NCBI GenBank assembly: GCA_050084985.1
Contig: JBITNC010000001.1
Span: 104,160,001 to 104,224,000 of the forward strand
Direction: 5' to 3'
From: Nageia nagi
Taxonomy: Eukaryota; Pinophyta
Length of the DNA stretch: 64,000 bases
A program made the translations under genes and the position numbers. Of this stretch, positions 1 through 13,076 are shown piece after piece (position 1 is the stretch's first letter; every line of letters begins with the position of its first letter). The notes beneath the pieces were generated by a model. The model was not told where the DNA came from. It saw only the letters and a program-made list of their open reading frames with translations, and did no database searches.

Positions 1-240
1 TTTATGTTATTGTTAAATTTTATGTAATGTTAGATTATAGCTGAAATGTATGTAATGATTGAAAGTTATGTAATGCTTGAATGTTAAGTTATGTTGGAAA
101 TTGAAATATTATGTTTTACTAAATTTAAATAGATGATATATGAATGTTTGAATGTTATGTTAAGTTGAATTTTATGTATTGGTTGAATGTTATGTTATAA
201 CTAAATTTTATTTAATAGTTGGAATATTATATTTGTTCAA
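1..240. repeat. Degenerate AT-rich short tandem repeat
   Basis: Loosely repeated units of the form TTGAATGTTATGTTA / TTATGTAATG recur across the first 240 bases with many substitutions. It starts at the window edge, so its full length is unknown. No coding signal is seen here or up to about 500. Confidence 0.5.
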
Positions 241-568
241 ATTTATATAGTTGATATAAAAATTTTAATTATAAATCAATAATAACATATTTTTTTTTTT
301 TTCAAATACATTATGCAAAAAATATCTAACAATTATTTTAGACAAAAAATACAAATATACTAATTGAAATTATAAGTAAATAATAACATGTAACAAATTT
401 GATTAACAAAGCAAACTTCAAAGATCCAAAGCTATAAGTATTTGAAATTTGAACCCTTCAAGAATGTGTTTTATTTAGGTATTTCAAATTCAAACCCTTC
501 AGTAACTTGTTCTATTCTTGCCTTTTTTTGCTAGTGCATACATTTCTATAAGAGCATTTTCTTCACAA

Positions 569-2790
569 TTATCTATAACTCTTCTTTCTGCAATTAAAAC
601 CCAAATATCTACATTTTCTTTCTATAGGAAAAGAATCCAAAGCATATGAGGAAACATATAATCTAATACATGTATCCAAGTTTTTGTCCAATTTATTTTG
701 AAATTTGGATTTAATAAACGTTAAAGCATTGAATACACTTTCAACTTTAATAGAATCCAAAACATTATTTGACACAATTCATATAATATGAAATATTCAC
801 TAATATTATCTAAAAGAACAAAACTTGGATAAAGTTTTATCCAAATACATTTAATGGAATCATTTTCAATTGGTTTTAATAATAAAGAGTATTGCTCAAT
901 CATAGAGAGTCCAAAATAGTTGGCTTATTTTGTAAATAACTTTTTATTTAAAATACCATTAATTTTTTATCCATTTATTTCTATAGCTTTACCAAAATGT
1001 GTTCCAAGAATTACCATATATTTGTGAAACAATCACAAAATAACTATTCATCATTATTTATATTCCAAAATTTAGGATTCACAAATACCATTGATTCAAG
1101 TAAATCATCTCATTGAAATCATTCATGGATTTCATTAGTTAAGGTTGTACAAATCTTTCTCAAATTAGTATGTGTTTCATAAATTCAATTACAAAAAAGA
1201 ACATAGTTTATAGGTTCAAATTCATATCCTGGTCCAACCAAATCCCTTCATATATTTTGAAATATGCAATGACATCAACTTTCCTTTCACTTCTATACAA
1301 ATACGATCACTGATATTAAATTTCAAAAAATTCTTTGAATCTTTAAGATTTATCAAAGTTTGCCATCTTTGAAAGATAAAGATAGTCATTTTCTCAAAGA
1401 TATGAAATCATATATATATATATATATATATTCAATCAAAACTCTTTTTGTTGGTTCATATAATGAAATTGATCTTGTATCATTATCTTTTAAAAGCTTA
1501 TTTCCATCAATTATTCTAATAAAGAAATTTTTGAACTCTATATCTTCTTGGGCTTCTTGCGATATATGCATGTAATTCATGAATAAGTTCTTCAACATTT
1601 TGATACACTTATAAAAGTGTTAATAATTATATATGGAAGGTTCATTATATATACCATACAATGAATGGGAATCATATAAGAAGCCACTAATGTTTTTAAT
1701 CTAACATAAAGATCATATAGATTACATTGCATTACTAATGCATCATTTGCTCCAACACATATCAATTTTGTAGTAATTTCATAATCATTCATTCTAACAA
1801 ATTTTTTTAAGTTATAAATAACTAACTTGTAAAGATTTTTTCCATTGCAATTTTTATCCATTTTATGAACATTTAATAGATGTGATGTCTTAAAATTATT
1901 CTAAAAATTGTATATATGCATACAAACCAATGAAGTATCATCCACTATTGTAACTTCATCAAGTGAAAGAGAAATAAATTATGATTTTTTAATTATATTT
2001 TAAATTCTCAATCTCAACCATTGACAACTATTTTGCCATTTCCCAAACACTTTTCTCTAATCAATATTTTTGCAGTATATTCTGTAATCCAACTCTTTGA
2101 TATTAAATTTTAAAATTTATAAAATCTACAATAGGTCTACCTTGTTTAAGAATATGAAAGATAGTATAGAATTGAGTAAATTTTGTTGACCTTTTTGCAT
2201 CAAAAATGTTTTCAAAATGTATTGCTAGTGTTCAACCTTTCTCTTATACATCTTATTTTCTTTCATTTACCTCTCATATTCTACCTTATGTCATAAGTGA
2301 TTGAACTTATCTTCAATTTTATCCTTATAACACTTAATTGTTTTTCTATTCTCATCTATTTTGTTGTAATATAATTTACCACAATGTTTTTATGTTATAT
2401 TTATTTTTAGTTGCATTCAATGTTCTCTTTTTTTTGCCCAAAAACATATCTTACATTTGCATTATGTTGGATCATTTAGATAATGAGGATCAATTGGTTC
2501 AATGAATGGATATTTTTCTTCCTAATCAACCTAAAAAACTCTTTCAATAGTCCATTTTGTACTTCATTTTATTTTCAACTTCAAATTATGTTTTTTTTCA
2601 AATCTATCTATAGATTTATTTGTACATTTTTTAAAACTTTTTTAGTAGATGGGTAAGGATTATCATCATGCAAAGGTGGTCCATTTATAGGGTATGCAAT
2701 TGCAAGTGGTTGTACATTAATTAGAACAAAAGTATCATCAGGTGGTACATGATTATTGGGATTTTCTACATATTGAAAATATAATTTTAT
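569..2790 (-). pseudogene. hAT-like (DUF4371-type) transposase remnant
   Basis: Read on the minus strand, several frames give pieces in the order expected of plant hAT-like transposases with a DUF4371 region. Near 2,450-2,520 there is PIDPHYLNDPT, a stop, then CKCKICFWAKK, like the N-terminal zinc-binding part. At 1,861-1,592 a piece with KLICVGANDA followed by PIHCM resembles the segment before the conserved HCxAHR of the family. At 1,598-1,386 is TRSISLYEPTKRVL, resembling the family's TRWIS-x-x-xP-x-KRV motif with W replaced by S. At 775-569 is VESVFNALTFIKSKFQNKL, resembling the C-terminal hAT dimerisation region. A (TA)n run (about 1,410-1,430) interrupts the middle. Frameshifts and stops separate the pieces, so no active protein can be made. 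Terminal inverted repeats were not identified. The family match is from recognised motifs, not a search. Confidence 0.68.
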
Positions 2791-2810
2791 TTTTCATTAT
2801 TAGGTGGTAC

Positions 2811-2828
2811 ATCATCATCATCATCATA
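2811..2828. repeat. (ATC)n microsatellite
   Basis: Six consecutive trinucleotides of the ATC/CAT type upstream (on the minus strand) of the hAT-like remnant. Confidence 0.8.
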
Positions 2829-2829
2829 A

Positions 2830-5045
2830 TGTATTTTCAATATATCCAAGATAATAAATTTGGAATTTTAAGTCTTACATTAAAATAGATGAGAAAAATA
2901 CCAATATTAATTGAAGATGCCTGTTGAGTTTATTACAGATTTAGGTTACACCTCTTTCTCAAAATAATCTTGAAATTTTATATCACTTTAATAATTTGTT
3001 TAGTTTTTCATATTGATAAGAATTATTTCATTTTCTCCAATAGTCAAGGACAAGAATTGGGAGAAGTAATTCAAAATGTCTATGTAAGAAATGCTTGAGA
3101 AATAGGTTTTTTGATAACTTGGCCTATCATGGATTAAAGTTCATTGAAAAGGAGGTAGTAAGAAAGATTTGCTAATAGTTATACCTCTTTCTATAGATTA
3201 AATGAATTTAAGACAGGTGAAATAAATAATACAGATGTATATTAACATTAGTGTGGAAGAAAATCCTTAACTACATCTATGATGAAACTAAATTTGATTA
3301 TTTTACAAAATTAATCTCATGATCAAAATATGAAATGTAAATTTATCTTGTCATCTTAACATTTAGTTTTCATTATGGAAAGTGTAATATCAATATTGAA
3401 TTTTAGTTATTTGTGTTCACATATGCCACAAGATAGGAGGAAAGAATCACCTCCACATATAAGGAAGAAGTATTTTATGCAAAAGAAAGGATGTTAATAT
3501 CATTATCTTGTAAATATATACAAATATAAACACTATATTTCATTTATAACCTATAATTCTATAAAATATGTGGATTTGGATGGACATCTTCACCATGATA
3601 TCATTGACTAATTAGAAGATAAAAGGTCAATGTTAGTGGCTTATTTATCTCCTAATATAGCTTTAATAATTGAGTCATTTTTAGTGATAGTGTTTATTGA
3701 TAATACTTTTGATGGGCTATATTTGAATGATGTGCTTTAAGAGAGTTTCAAAAATTTAAGATGATTTTATATTAAAGAAAGATATCATTAATATATGTAA
3801 AAGGCTTATAAGCATTAAGTTGCAAAAGTATACAAAAGATGTAAAAAAGTATTAATTTATGGTGTTATGGGGAGAAATAACTTTTTTATTCTTTATTTTC
3901 AAGCTTTAAAGGGGAATTAGTGGTTTATTTTAGGCATTTGAAGTCCATGGATGTTGAAGAGGATGGTAACATTATTACATAATAGTATTATTGCAATAGA
4001 TTTAATATTTAGTACATTTAGTGTCTTTTTTTTATGAGTGATTGTATATATTCATGTGTTTCAATTTTTTTTTTTGATATTATCAATTACAATTATAGTT
4101 GTACATATTGATCATTTTTTATACAGAAGGGTATGGTGAAGTTGCATGGATGGATATAATTATTATATAAAAAGGTTAATATCACATGTCTTATTGGGAT
4201 GTGCTTTCCCTCATGATAGATGATGGTCTCACTAAAATAGAAGTTATAAGATATGAAATATGATGTTTAGTTATAACACTATTTACAATTATGTTTTAAG
4301 CAACAGTCAATTCATAATTTTATGAATTATAATTGAATTAATGTGATAGGAGGGTATTTAGGTCTCAACATATGCTATGTGCTTAGCATGTACATAGGAC
4401 ATGCCTAAAAAATATTTTGAAGTATACATCTTTAAAAGATGTAAAAAGAATGATGTTATCTAAGTTTGTTGAAAATATATATATATATATATCACAAAAC
4501 AAAATATAAGTTCATAGTTATTGATAATTTTATAAAGAATTTAAATAGGAGAAGGCTTTCATAGGATACTTTAATCATTGTTGGGTGGATGGTGATAAGA
4601 TCAGTAAGTATTTAAGAGGAATATTTTTTTTCTATTACGGAGCATACTTCTTAATTATTTAGATCTTCTTTAATATTTGTGTGGGTTTTAATTATTCAAT
4701 TAAGCATTTTACAACAACATCAATAAATTTTCATGCATTATTTATTAATATGTGCGTAACACAAACCTTATTGAATGACTAAATCTTGTATTATAATATT
4801 TTTCATTGTCAACTTTTGTGTTAATACATTTCATTATTATGATGTTTTATAAGTTTTTAATGGACATTAATTTTTTTCAATCAACATATTTTGTACCATT
4901 TATCATTATTAGATTTTTGTTGGGCTTATATTTGTACATCATAAATGCATTTTTTTTAGTTATTTATTTTCAGATTGTTAAAAATCTTAAGTTGAGAAAC
5001 ATACCAAATACATTGATTAGATTATATTATTCTCTTCACTAGATC
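2830..5045. other. Unassigned AT-rich spacer
   Basis: No protein motif, RNA gene or clear repeat structure was recognised on either strand. Short (TA)n runs occur near 4,475. The open frame at 4,806-5,042 is low-complexity hydrophobic sequence of the kind that arises by chance in AT-rich DNA. Confidence 0.5.
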
Positions 5046-8000
5046 TAAAATTATCAAGACCTACATCAAGACATTGTTTACCTTGAATACCATCAAGGAT
5101 TTGAATGGATTGTGTGTGGATAATATTATGGTAATGACAAGTTTGATATGGGAACATATATCATTTCATGACAATTTGATTCTAGCTTTGAGATGTTTTG
5201 ACATCGATCATAAGATGGAAAAGCAATCCAAATACCCTAAATACCAAAGGTGAATTAGTGATAGGAATAGAAAGGTAAGAGGAGAAAATGATTAGTGTTG
5301 ATTTACTAACACACTCTATGACCATCAAAAATCATGTAGATTTATGTAGAAGATTTGCTATGATTATCAAATTTTTGATGAAAATATGTTTACAAATATA
5401 TGTAGATTAACCATACTCTATAGGATAAGGTAACCATTTGAGGTAAAGATGTGTTTTCTCTTATTTGGTATTTTTTAAATTCAAATGTTGAAATGGGGAA
5501 AAAAATGGGATATATCTTATTTAAATATGAAAATTTATATAAGGTTAGAAACATATATTTAATAGGGTAAACATTGAATGAGTGTCCATATTATTACCAC
5601 ATAGGGATAATAGTAAGAACACTATTAAATAAAGACTAAGGTCTCTTTATGGTATTACAAGATAATTATTAGCTAGGAACACAATAGAGTGATGACCCTA
5701 CTTAGTTTTATTTTAATGTGTTAGGTATGGATAAGAGTTAGCATTAAATTGTTAGTTAATGAAAAATGTTATAAAATATTAAATGCCATTACAAACATTT
5801 ACAACTTCAGGAAAACCTACCCCCATAAAATTATTAAACATGTAAGGAGGCATCCATTAGGACACACTTGAACCCTTTTAGCTATAAATAATGAGTAGAG
5901 CATTAGAAAAATACCTACCTATCTATCTGTCTCTTTGTATTTTATTTTTGTTTATTCTTAAGCTTGGATTACAAGAAGAAAAGAAGTCTTTATTCCCTCT
6001 CCAAGTCAAGGTGAATTTATTACATTTTTTTGTTTTGAATTGATGTATTTTATGAGTTGTATGAAAGCAATGTTTAAATAAATTTATTAAAATTAATTGT
6101 GATAAAGGTCTTATATCATGTGATAGGACATATTGATTATTTTGTTTGTTGTAATATATGTGAAGCTTGGTACCATGTCTTTTTCTTAAAAAGTAAAGGG
6201 ATGGGACCTTATTAGCTTTGTTTTACTTAAATTTAGTGGTGGAAAGTTCTTTTTATACATTTTGTGATATTTTACTCCCTATATCCTCTTGTGTGAGATT
6301 TGGTGATATTTTTAATCATTAATATAGTATTCCCCCTCTTGTTATATCCATACTAGGCATTTTGATTTTATATACATTTTTCATATATGAGCATTTGGGT
6401 CTTTACTAATATTTGGTGTAAAACCTTTCCAATTACTATATAATGGATGGCCATATCTTCTCTTGGAGCCTCTATATAGATATACCAGATAAATTTTCCG
6501 CAAGAGAATTAGAATTTTTTTCAAATACTTTTGATGATCCTCCATTCTCACTTGGCACTTAAGAAGAAAAAAAAATGGGAAAGACTTTTGATTCTGGCTT
6601 TTTTTCCTATTGCCCAGCATCTACGTATTCCTCTATGATTTGCTTATAGAGCTTCCTGCATAGTCAGAAGTAGAATTCCTTTACCTTCTTCTAAGAATTC
6701 TCACAATATTTCTTAATGAATGGATGACCAGAGTGCAAGATTAGAGCTATATGTCCCTACGATCACTATGAAAAATGTAGCCTTTCCCCTGGGTGCGTAT
6801 CACTAATATTGCTCTCTGATTCAATTAGAATTCTATCAAATGATAAATCGACCCAGGTGGTTAAGAACAGTCTAAGTTATCCATCCTATGTCTACTCAAA
6901 ATCAGCGAAGAAATTATCAAGTGCACTGTGATTTCCAGCTGCGTACGCAGAGAAAGTAGGGAGTCCGAATTAGAATGTGCTTCTTAAAAATCTTTTATTT
7001 GGTCTCGTCCAATTCTAAATCGTTTTTTAAAATTTAAATGATTCTCCCTTGTATCCGTGGAATCCTAAATCTGTTTAGTTAGATTAATATGTTAATAATT
7101 CTTCTTTGCACTCGTGCAATCTATTAGATAGATTTTAATTAATGATTGATTACAAAGGTTTGGTAATGGATATGATGACTAATTATCCGGTTACTTTACC
7201 AATCATTTTCTTGTTGTGTATACGTGAAGATAGGAGGGATCTTTAACCCCTGCTGCCACCGTTTAATGATAATTAGGAGTGGTATAGTCTACAAATTTAT
7301 GGAAAATTCTCTGATACTTTTTCACACCTTTTGATTCCCTTACAGCGCCATATAGTAGGTTAATGTATAATCTTCATTGTGGAACTATATGAATAATAAT
7401 AAATAATAAGTAAATGAATAATACAAAATAAATAAATAAATGAATGACATTTTATGTGATATTAATTTCTTGTTAAAACAAGGGATTATTAGTAATAATT
7501 TAGAAAGATAAACATAAATAAAATGAGAATTCGAAACTATATATATAAATAAAGTAGTAGTTTATGGATTTTAAAATAGAGTGGGTTAAAATATATTATC
7601 GTTGGTTTTTGATTTGTAACAAATACTAAGATTGATGTTTAGAAGGTAAATAAGACCATAGTATGCAAATAGATTTAATGAGATTGGATTATATTTGTAA
7701 TGAATTATCAGACATTAAAAAATACGATCAAGGAAGGAGATGATTACTCCTGAGGTCCATAAATAATGGTCAAATTTAAAAAAGGGTTGTCCTGATCCTC
7801 CTCCTTCCTATTACTCGATCCACCCACCAAGTTTCAAGGGAATGTTGGATGGTCGTTGTTCAAAGAATGATGGAGATGCTCATTGCTCATTGCTTGAAGA
7901 ACATTGGATGTGTCCCACGACAAGGCAAATAATGATTTACCAATTAATGTGTTATACTTCCTTTGAATTACAAAAGTATGATGAATTACCAATTCAAAAT

Positions 8001-8383
8001 CATTGTATTAGCCTTATGATGTAATAATGTTCTTGTAATAAGTTTATTAAAGCTATGTCATTACCTTAAATGTTGTAAAATGAAGCTATGAGATGTATTC
8101 AAACTTCTTGTAATTGATTATTAACTTAGAAATGCTTAATGAAGATTATGTTGTATGTATCTTTTGTTAGTATATTGAAGGATAAATGAAAGGTATACTA
8201 ATTTGTTATCTCTTTATGAATAACATTATGATTATTACATGTTAAGTTTTATGCATTGATAAATAAGAGTAAGAATTAATACCTGTTAGGTAGTAGTTGT
8301 AGACGAATTAGGTTGCTAATCTTAAAAAATCATAAATTATCCCAATAACTTAAAATCAACCCTAAAATAGAGTTAAGTATACA
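5046..8383 (+). repeat. Gypsy LTR1 (internally deleted)
   Basis: It aligns by eye with the starts of LTR2-4 from about 5,050 and ends in CA just before a primer-binding site. Compared with LTR3 it lacks about 1.1 kb immediately before its 3' end: sequence jumps from the region equivalent to LTR3 about 25,555 straight to the last few bases. A TATA box lies at 5,883. It contains the GC-richer block also found in the other LTRs (about 6,600-7,300). The 5' end is worn, so the start is approximate. Confidence 0.85.
5883..5890 (+). promoter_or_regulatory. LTR1 TATA box
   Basis: GCTATAAATA, conserved at the same place in all four LTRs, about 830 bp into the LTR. The R region would begin some 30 bp downstream. 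Confidence 0.65.
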
Positions 8384-8402
8384 TTAGTATTAGAGCATCA
8401 AG
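8384..8402 (+). other. Primer-binding site, internal 1 (degraded)
   Basis: TTAGTATTAGAGCATCAAG directly follows the LTR1 terminal CA. It is a mutated form of the TGGTATCAGAGC type complementary to initiator methionine tRNA. Confidence 0.75.
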
Positions 8403-11400
8403 TTCAAACTCTTGAGCCTATGGTCCATGATACTTTTGCTATAAAAATTTTAAAAAGTCTAGATGAATATGCATGAGTTTAATAACAATACCAATTGGTT
8501 GACTCAGATTATCACAATCCCAAGACATGTAACCAGAGCTTCAAAAAACCTATGACCAAAGAAATTTTAAAGGCCAAAATGCTAGAGGTGGAATAGTAAG
8601 GAATGCCAATTGTTAAATTCCTACAAATAATACTAAGAGTTCTTCTAGCCATTCCATTCATAATAGTGGAGGAGAAGAAGCCATCGTGAGACTCTAAGAG
8701 CAGATGGTAGAGTAGTAAGAACTAAGAAATAATCTACTGAGTTAGAGAGTTGATCCTCCAAGATAAGAATATAATCTAGTCCTTCTAGCATAAGTAAGAT
8801 CAGGTGGATTAAACAACCAGATTCAAGCAAGGATCAAATAAGAACTTGCATCTAATCTAACAAAAGCTCAAATACCCAAATTTAATGGACATTAAGAAGG
8901 CAAGCACATAGAAGTATGGTTAGAGGAGGTTAAAACTTACTTATCAATGAAAAATCTATTGCCAAAAATCAAAACCATGTGGGCTACATAAGACTTTCAA
9001 AATATTACTCTCGAATGGTGGAATCCTTGCAAAGTTGAGCATGGAATCTAGTATTTGAAGTGGTCAAATTTGTGGAAGCATTCTAAAAGAGATTTATCCC
9101 TTAGGTCTATTTTGATAACAAATATAAGGAATATTATACACTTCAACAAGGTTCTATAAGTGTGTAAACCTATCATCAATAGTTCATCAAACTTCTTATG
9201 TATATTTCACATGATAAAAATCACTTGAAGATTCATAGATTCATTGTGGGGTTGGATTCCAAGATCAAAACTATGGTCAATGTCCTAAACCTTAAGACAT
9301 TAGAATAAGCTTATGACCTATCCAAGAGATTGAAAACTAATTTGGGCATAATAAAAACCCTTATGAATTATGTATTAGTTGAAAAAGATAAGGAAGCTTT
9401 TCAAAGGAATACAAGTGTTGAGCAACAAGCTTCATAAAACATTTGTAGAAAGGTTAATCAAAATCACAAGGATGTAAATTTTCAAAGGTTTGAGAAGAAA
9501 TAACCTAGGAATAAGGGTTCCAAAAATAAGGGTTTCTAGAAAAAGAATCAACATTTCATAAGATAGGATCAAAACCATGCGAATGGAAATCAAGGTTTTA
9601 GGAACCCAAACCATAAAGTCCTTGAGCAAAGAAATAACAAATACATGCATAAGGATAACATCTTATAGCAAAAGAAAGCTCTATTGGATGGATGTTGGAA
9701 CTATGGTGGAGCACATTATGTGATTCAATACCCATTGAATACAAAACCACCAAAGCTTCATCAAAATTTTGCAGCAACTATATTAAGCCAAGATCAACGA
9801 TAAGCTCAACCTCTTCAGATCTTGAGTAAAATTTCTTACAAATATTTTAAAGTTTAGTTGGATTATGGTGCAATGACTATTATATTTCAAATTATTAAGT
9901 TAAAGATATGATTAAGGAATCAAAATATTTGGGAAATGGATTGCAAGTAGAGTTTGGATTTGTTCAAAAGTGTTATGTCAAGCAATATTTCAAAAATGTT
10001 AAAATCAAGTTATCCAAGGTAATTATTATGTGGGATTTATATGTGATTCCATTAGCTTCCAATGTTATTATCTTAAGAATGGATTGGTTAATGGCCCATA
10101 AAGCCTTGATCAATTTTCAAGAGAGATGCATGGAATATATTGACATATACCAAAATTGATATAGGGTGTTTAGTGATTAAGGACTATTTGACCCTTACTT
10201 GATCATAGCCATGCAAATGAGAAGAAATATTAGAAAAAGTGAAATGATCATTATAGTCAAGGTAAAAAAAATGGAAGGAGAAGATAAAGATGTAGAAATG
10301 TTAAACAAGTATTCAATGTTTAGAGAATATAAGGAGGTATTTCCCAAGGGACTACTAGGTCTACCCCTAAAATGAGAATTTGAATTCTCGATAGATCTAG
10401 TGCCAAGAGGTGAGCCTACCTCTAGAACATCCTATAGAATAAACATCAATGAGATGGAAGATTTTAAGGTATAGTTACAAGATCTTTTAGAGAAAGGGTT
10501 GATAAAGCCTAGTGTATCACCCTAGGGAGATCCTATATTGTTTGTCAAAATGAAGGATGGAACATTGAGATTATGTATTGAATATAGGATGTTGAATAAG
10601 GTCACCATTAAGAATAGATATCCTCTACCTAGGATTGATGACTTATTTGACCAACTCAAAGATGCTGCTATCTTTCCCAAGGTATACTTAAGATCATGTT
10701 AGCACTAGTTGAGGATAAAAGAATGAGATACCTATAAGATAAAATTCAAGACTCAATATGGACATTAAGAGTCTATGGTCTTACCATTTGGATTAATGAA
10801 TGCTCCTGCATTATTCATGAATCTTATGAATAATGTTTATCGAGAATACTTACATAAATTTGTATTAGTGTTTCTAGATGATATCTTCATATACTCAAGA
10901 AAATAGGAGGAGCATAACCATCATTTAAAATTAGTCCTAGAAGTGTTGAGGTGACATAAACTATATGGTAAATTTTCTAACTATGATTTTTATGTTTCTT
11001 ATATTTAGTACTTATGTCACATTATATCTACCTAAGGAATCTTAGTTGACCTAAAAAAGATAGAAGTAATAATGAGTTGGTATGTGCCAACAAATGTGAT
11101 TGAGTTAAGAAGTTTCATGGGATTATCTAGGCACCATACAAGATTTGTTAAGTATTTTTGAAAGATAGCCAATTCTATCACCAACCTACAAAAGTAAAAC
11201 AAAGTGTTTAAGCAGAGTAAGAAATGTGAAAAAGCTTTTGCAACCCTAAAACGAAAACTTACCTCAGCACTAGTTCCCACTATCCTTTACCCACATGATG
11301 TTTTTGTAGTATATATAGATGTATTGTTAGAAGAATTGAATGGTGTACTATCAAAAAATAGAATTCTCGTAATATATGAATCTAATTAATTAAAGCCATA

Positions 11401-13069
11401 TGAGTTGAATTATGTTACACATGATCTTGAGTTGGTATTTGTAGTAAATACACTAAAAATGTTGAGGCATTACTTGCTAGGAAAACCTTTCAAAGTAGAA
11501 ATGGATCATCAAAGTTTGAAATACTTGTTCATAAAACTTGAATTAAATGCTAGGCAAAGTTGATGGATGGAACTCCTCATCAAATATGATTTTGGTATTG
11601 AATATATCAAGGGTAAGGAAAATAAGGTGGTTTATGTATTAAGTTAGAGAAATCCATTAGAGAAATGAATCTTGCAACAAGAGGATTCATACTACAAATC
11701 CATCAGGGAAATGATTGAAAAAGATAATTTATCATCTCAAGAATTTGCTAAAAAATATGGAACTTTGTAATTTAAAGATAGATTAGTCATATTAGAAAAA
11801 GGAGATTTAAGTAATTTAATCTTGCAAGAAGCCCATCATCCTCCATATGAAGCACATCCAAGAGGTACGAAATACTAGAGGTGGAATGAAGAAGAATATA
11901 GCATTTTGTAGCAAGATGTTTAGAATGTTAGAAAGTAAAAGTAGAACATCAACATCTAGGTGGATATTTTTATCCCCATGATATTTCAACATAGAAGTGG
12001 CAAGTGATTTCAATGTATTTTATAGTTAGTTTTTCAAAAACCAAGTTTCATCATGATTCCATATTAGTTTTGGTCAATAAGTCAACCAAGGTTGTACATT
12101 TTATACATGGTAACACCATAAATGATGCCCTTGTAGTAGCTAATAAGCTTACACATAAAATAGGGATTGTAAGTTCACTTCTATATTTTGAAAATCATTA
12201 CATAAGGCATTGGGTACAAAGTTAAATATGAGCTCATCTTGTCATCACAAGATACATGGGTAGATATAATGTGTAAACAAAGTTCTAAAGGGTATGCTTA
12301 GAATGTATTACATGGAACAAAATACCAAATGGAAAGATTATCTTTCTTTGGTTGAGTTTGCATATAATAATGGTTGTCATTCATCTTTAAGAATGGCTCC
12401 TTTTGAAGCACTATATCAAAGGAGATGCAAAACTCCTTAAAATTTGGATATTTAGGATGATCAAGTGATTATCCATCTAAACATGTTAAAGCAAATGGAG
12501 GAGTAGCTAAAGTCCAGTCAATGAAATTTAAATGAAGTTACCAATAGACAAAAAAGTTATGCCAATCTTAAGAGAATTCATTGAGAATTTGTTATGGGTG
12601 ATAAGGTCTTTTTACAAGTTTGACCTATGAAAAGTGCCATAAAATCAACTAAATTAGATCCCTATTTTATTTTTCTTTTTGAAATTTTGGACAAGAAGAG
12701 TCCAATAGCATATAAAATTTCCTTGGCACTAAGTTTTCTTAAAATGCATGATATTTTTCATGTCTCATTGTTATGAAAATATGTTGTTAACCCTTCTCAT
12801 ATTTTGGATTTCTCTAAATTTTAAATGCTATACCCTCATGCCATTGAAGTACTCACTATTAGGATCTTAAATTTTAGGAATATGAAGCTAAGAAATAGAG
12901 AAATTAATGAATGTTTAGTCCAATGGGAAAATATTCTAAATCATGTTCTACGTGGTAAGATACAGATATTATAAAAAAATAATTTCCATATTTATTTGAA
13001 TAACTAAGTATGTGAAACTTTTATAAGTTTGTGTTTGTATGTAAGAACATAGGGACTATGTTTCTTTTC
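8403..13069 (+). pseudogene. Gypsy internal 1: broken gag-pol
   Basis: Decayed gag-pol of the first array unit. The gag core is around 8,880-9,420. The zinc knuckle (9,693-9,731) reads C-x2-Y-x4-H-x4-Y instead of CCHC, so two cysteines are lost. RT spans about 10,480-11,240: SP is followed by a stop (10,523-10,525) at the position of the conserved W in SPWGAP; then [18 protein letters not shown] and the catalytic FLDD box (10,871-10,882), which is intact here. RNase H (about 11,250-11,640) contains LLGKPFKVEMDHQSLKYLF. Integrase (about 11,650-12,450) includes WKDYLSLVEFAYNNGCHSSL. A post-integrase tail runs to about 12,960 (INECLVQWE). There are many stops and frameshifts; no product is possible. 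Confidence 0.88.
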
Positions 13070-13076
13070 AAGGGGG
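13070..13076 (+). other. Polypurine tract before LTR2
   Basis: AAGGGGG ending immediately before the LTR2 TG; primes plus-strand DNA synthesis in LTR retrotransposons. Confidence 0.75.

Noticed and set aside
4806-5042. Open frame of 78 codons on the plus strand next to the array
   Set aside because: Low-complexity Phe/Ile/Leu-rich translation typical of AT-rich noncoding DNA; no motif.
7842-8024. Open frame inside LTR1
   Set aside because: Not open in the equivalent positions of the other LTRs; no family resemblance.
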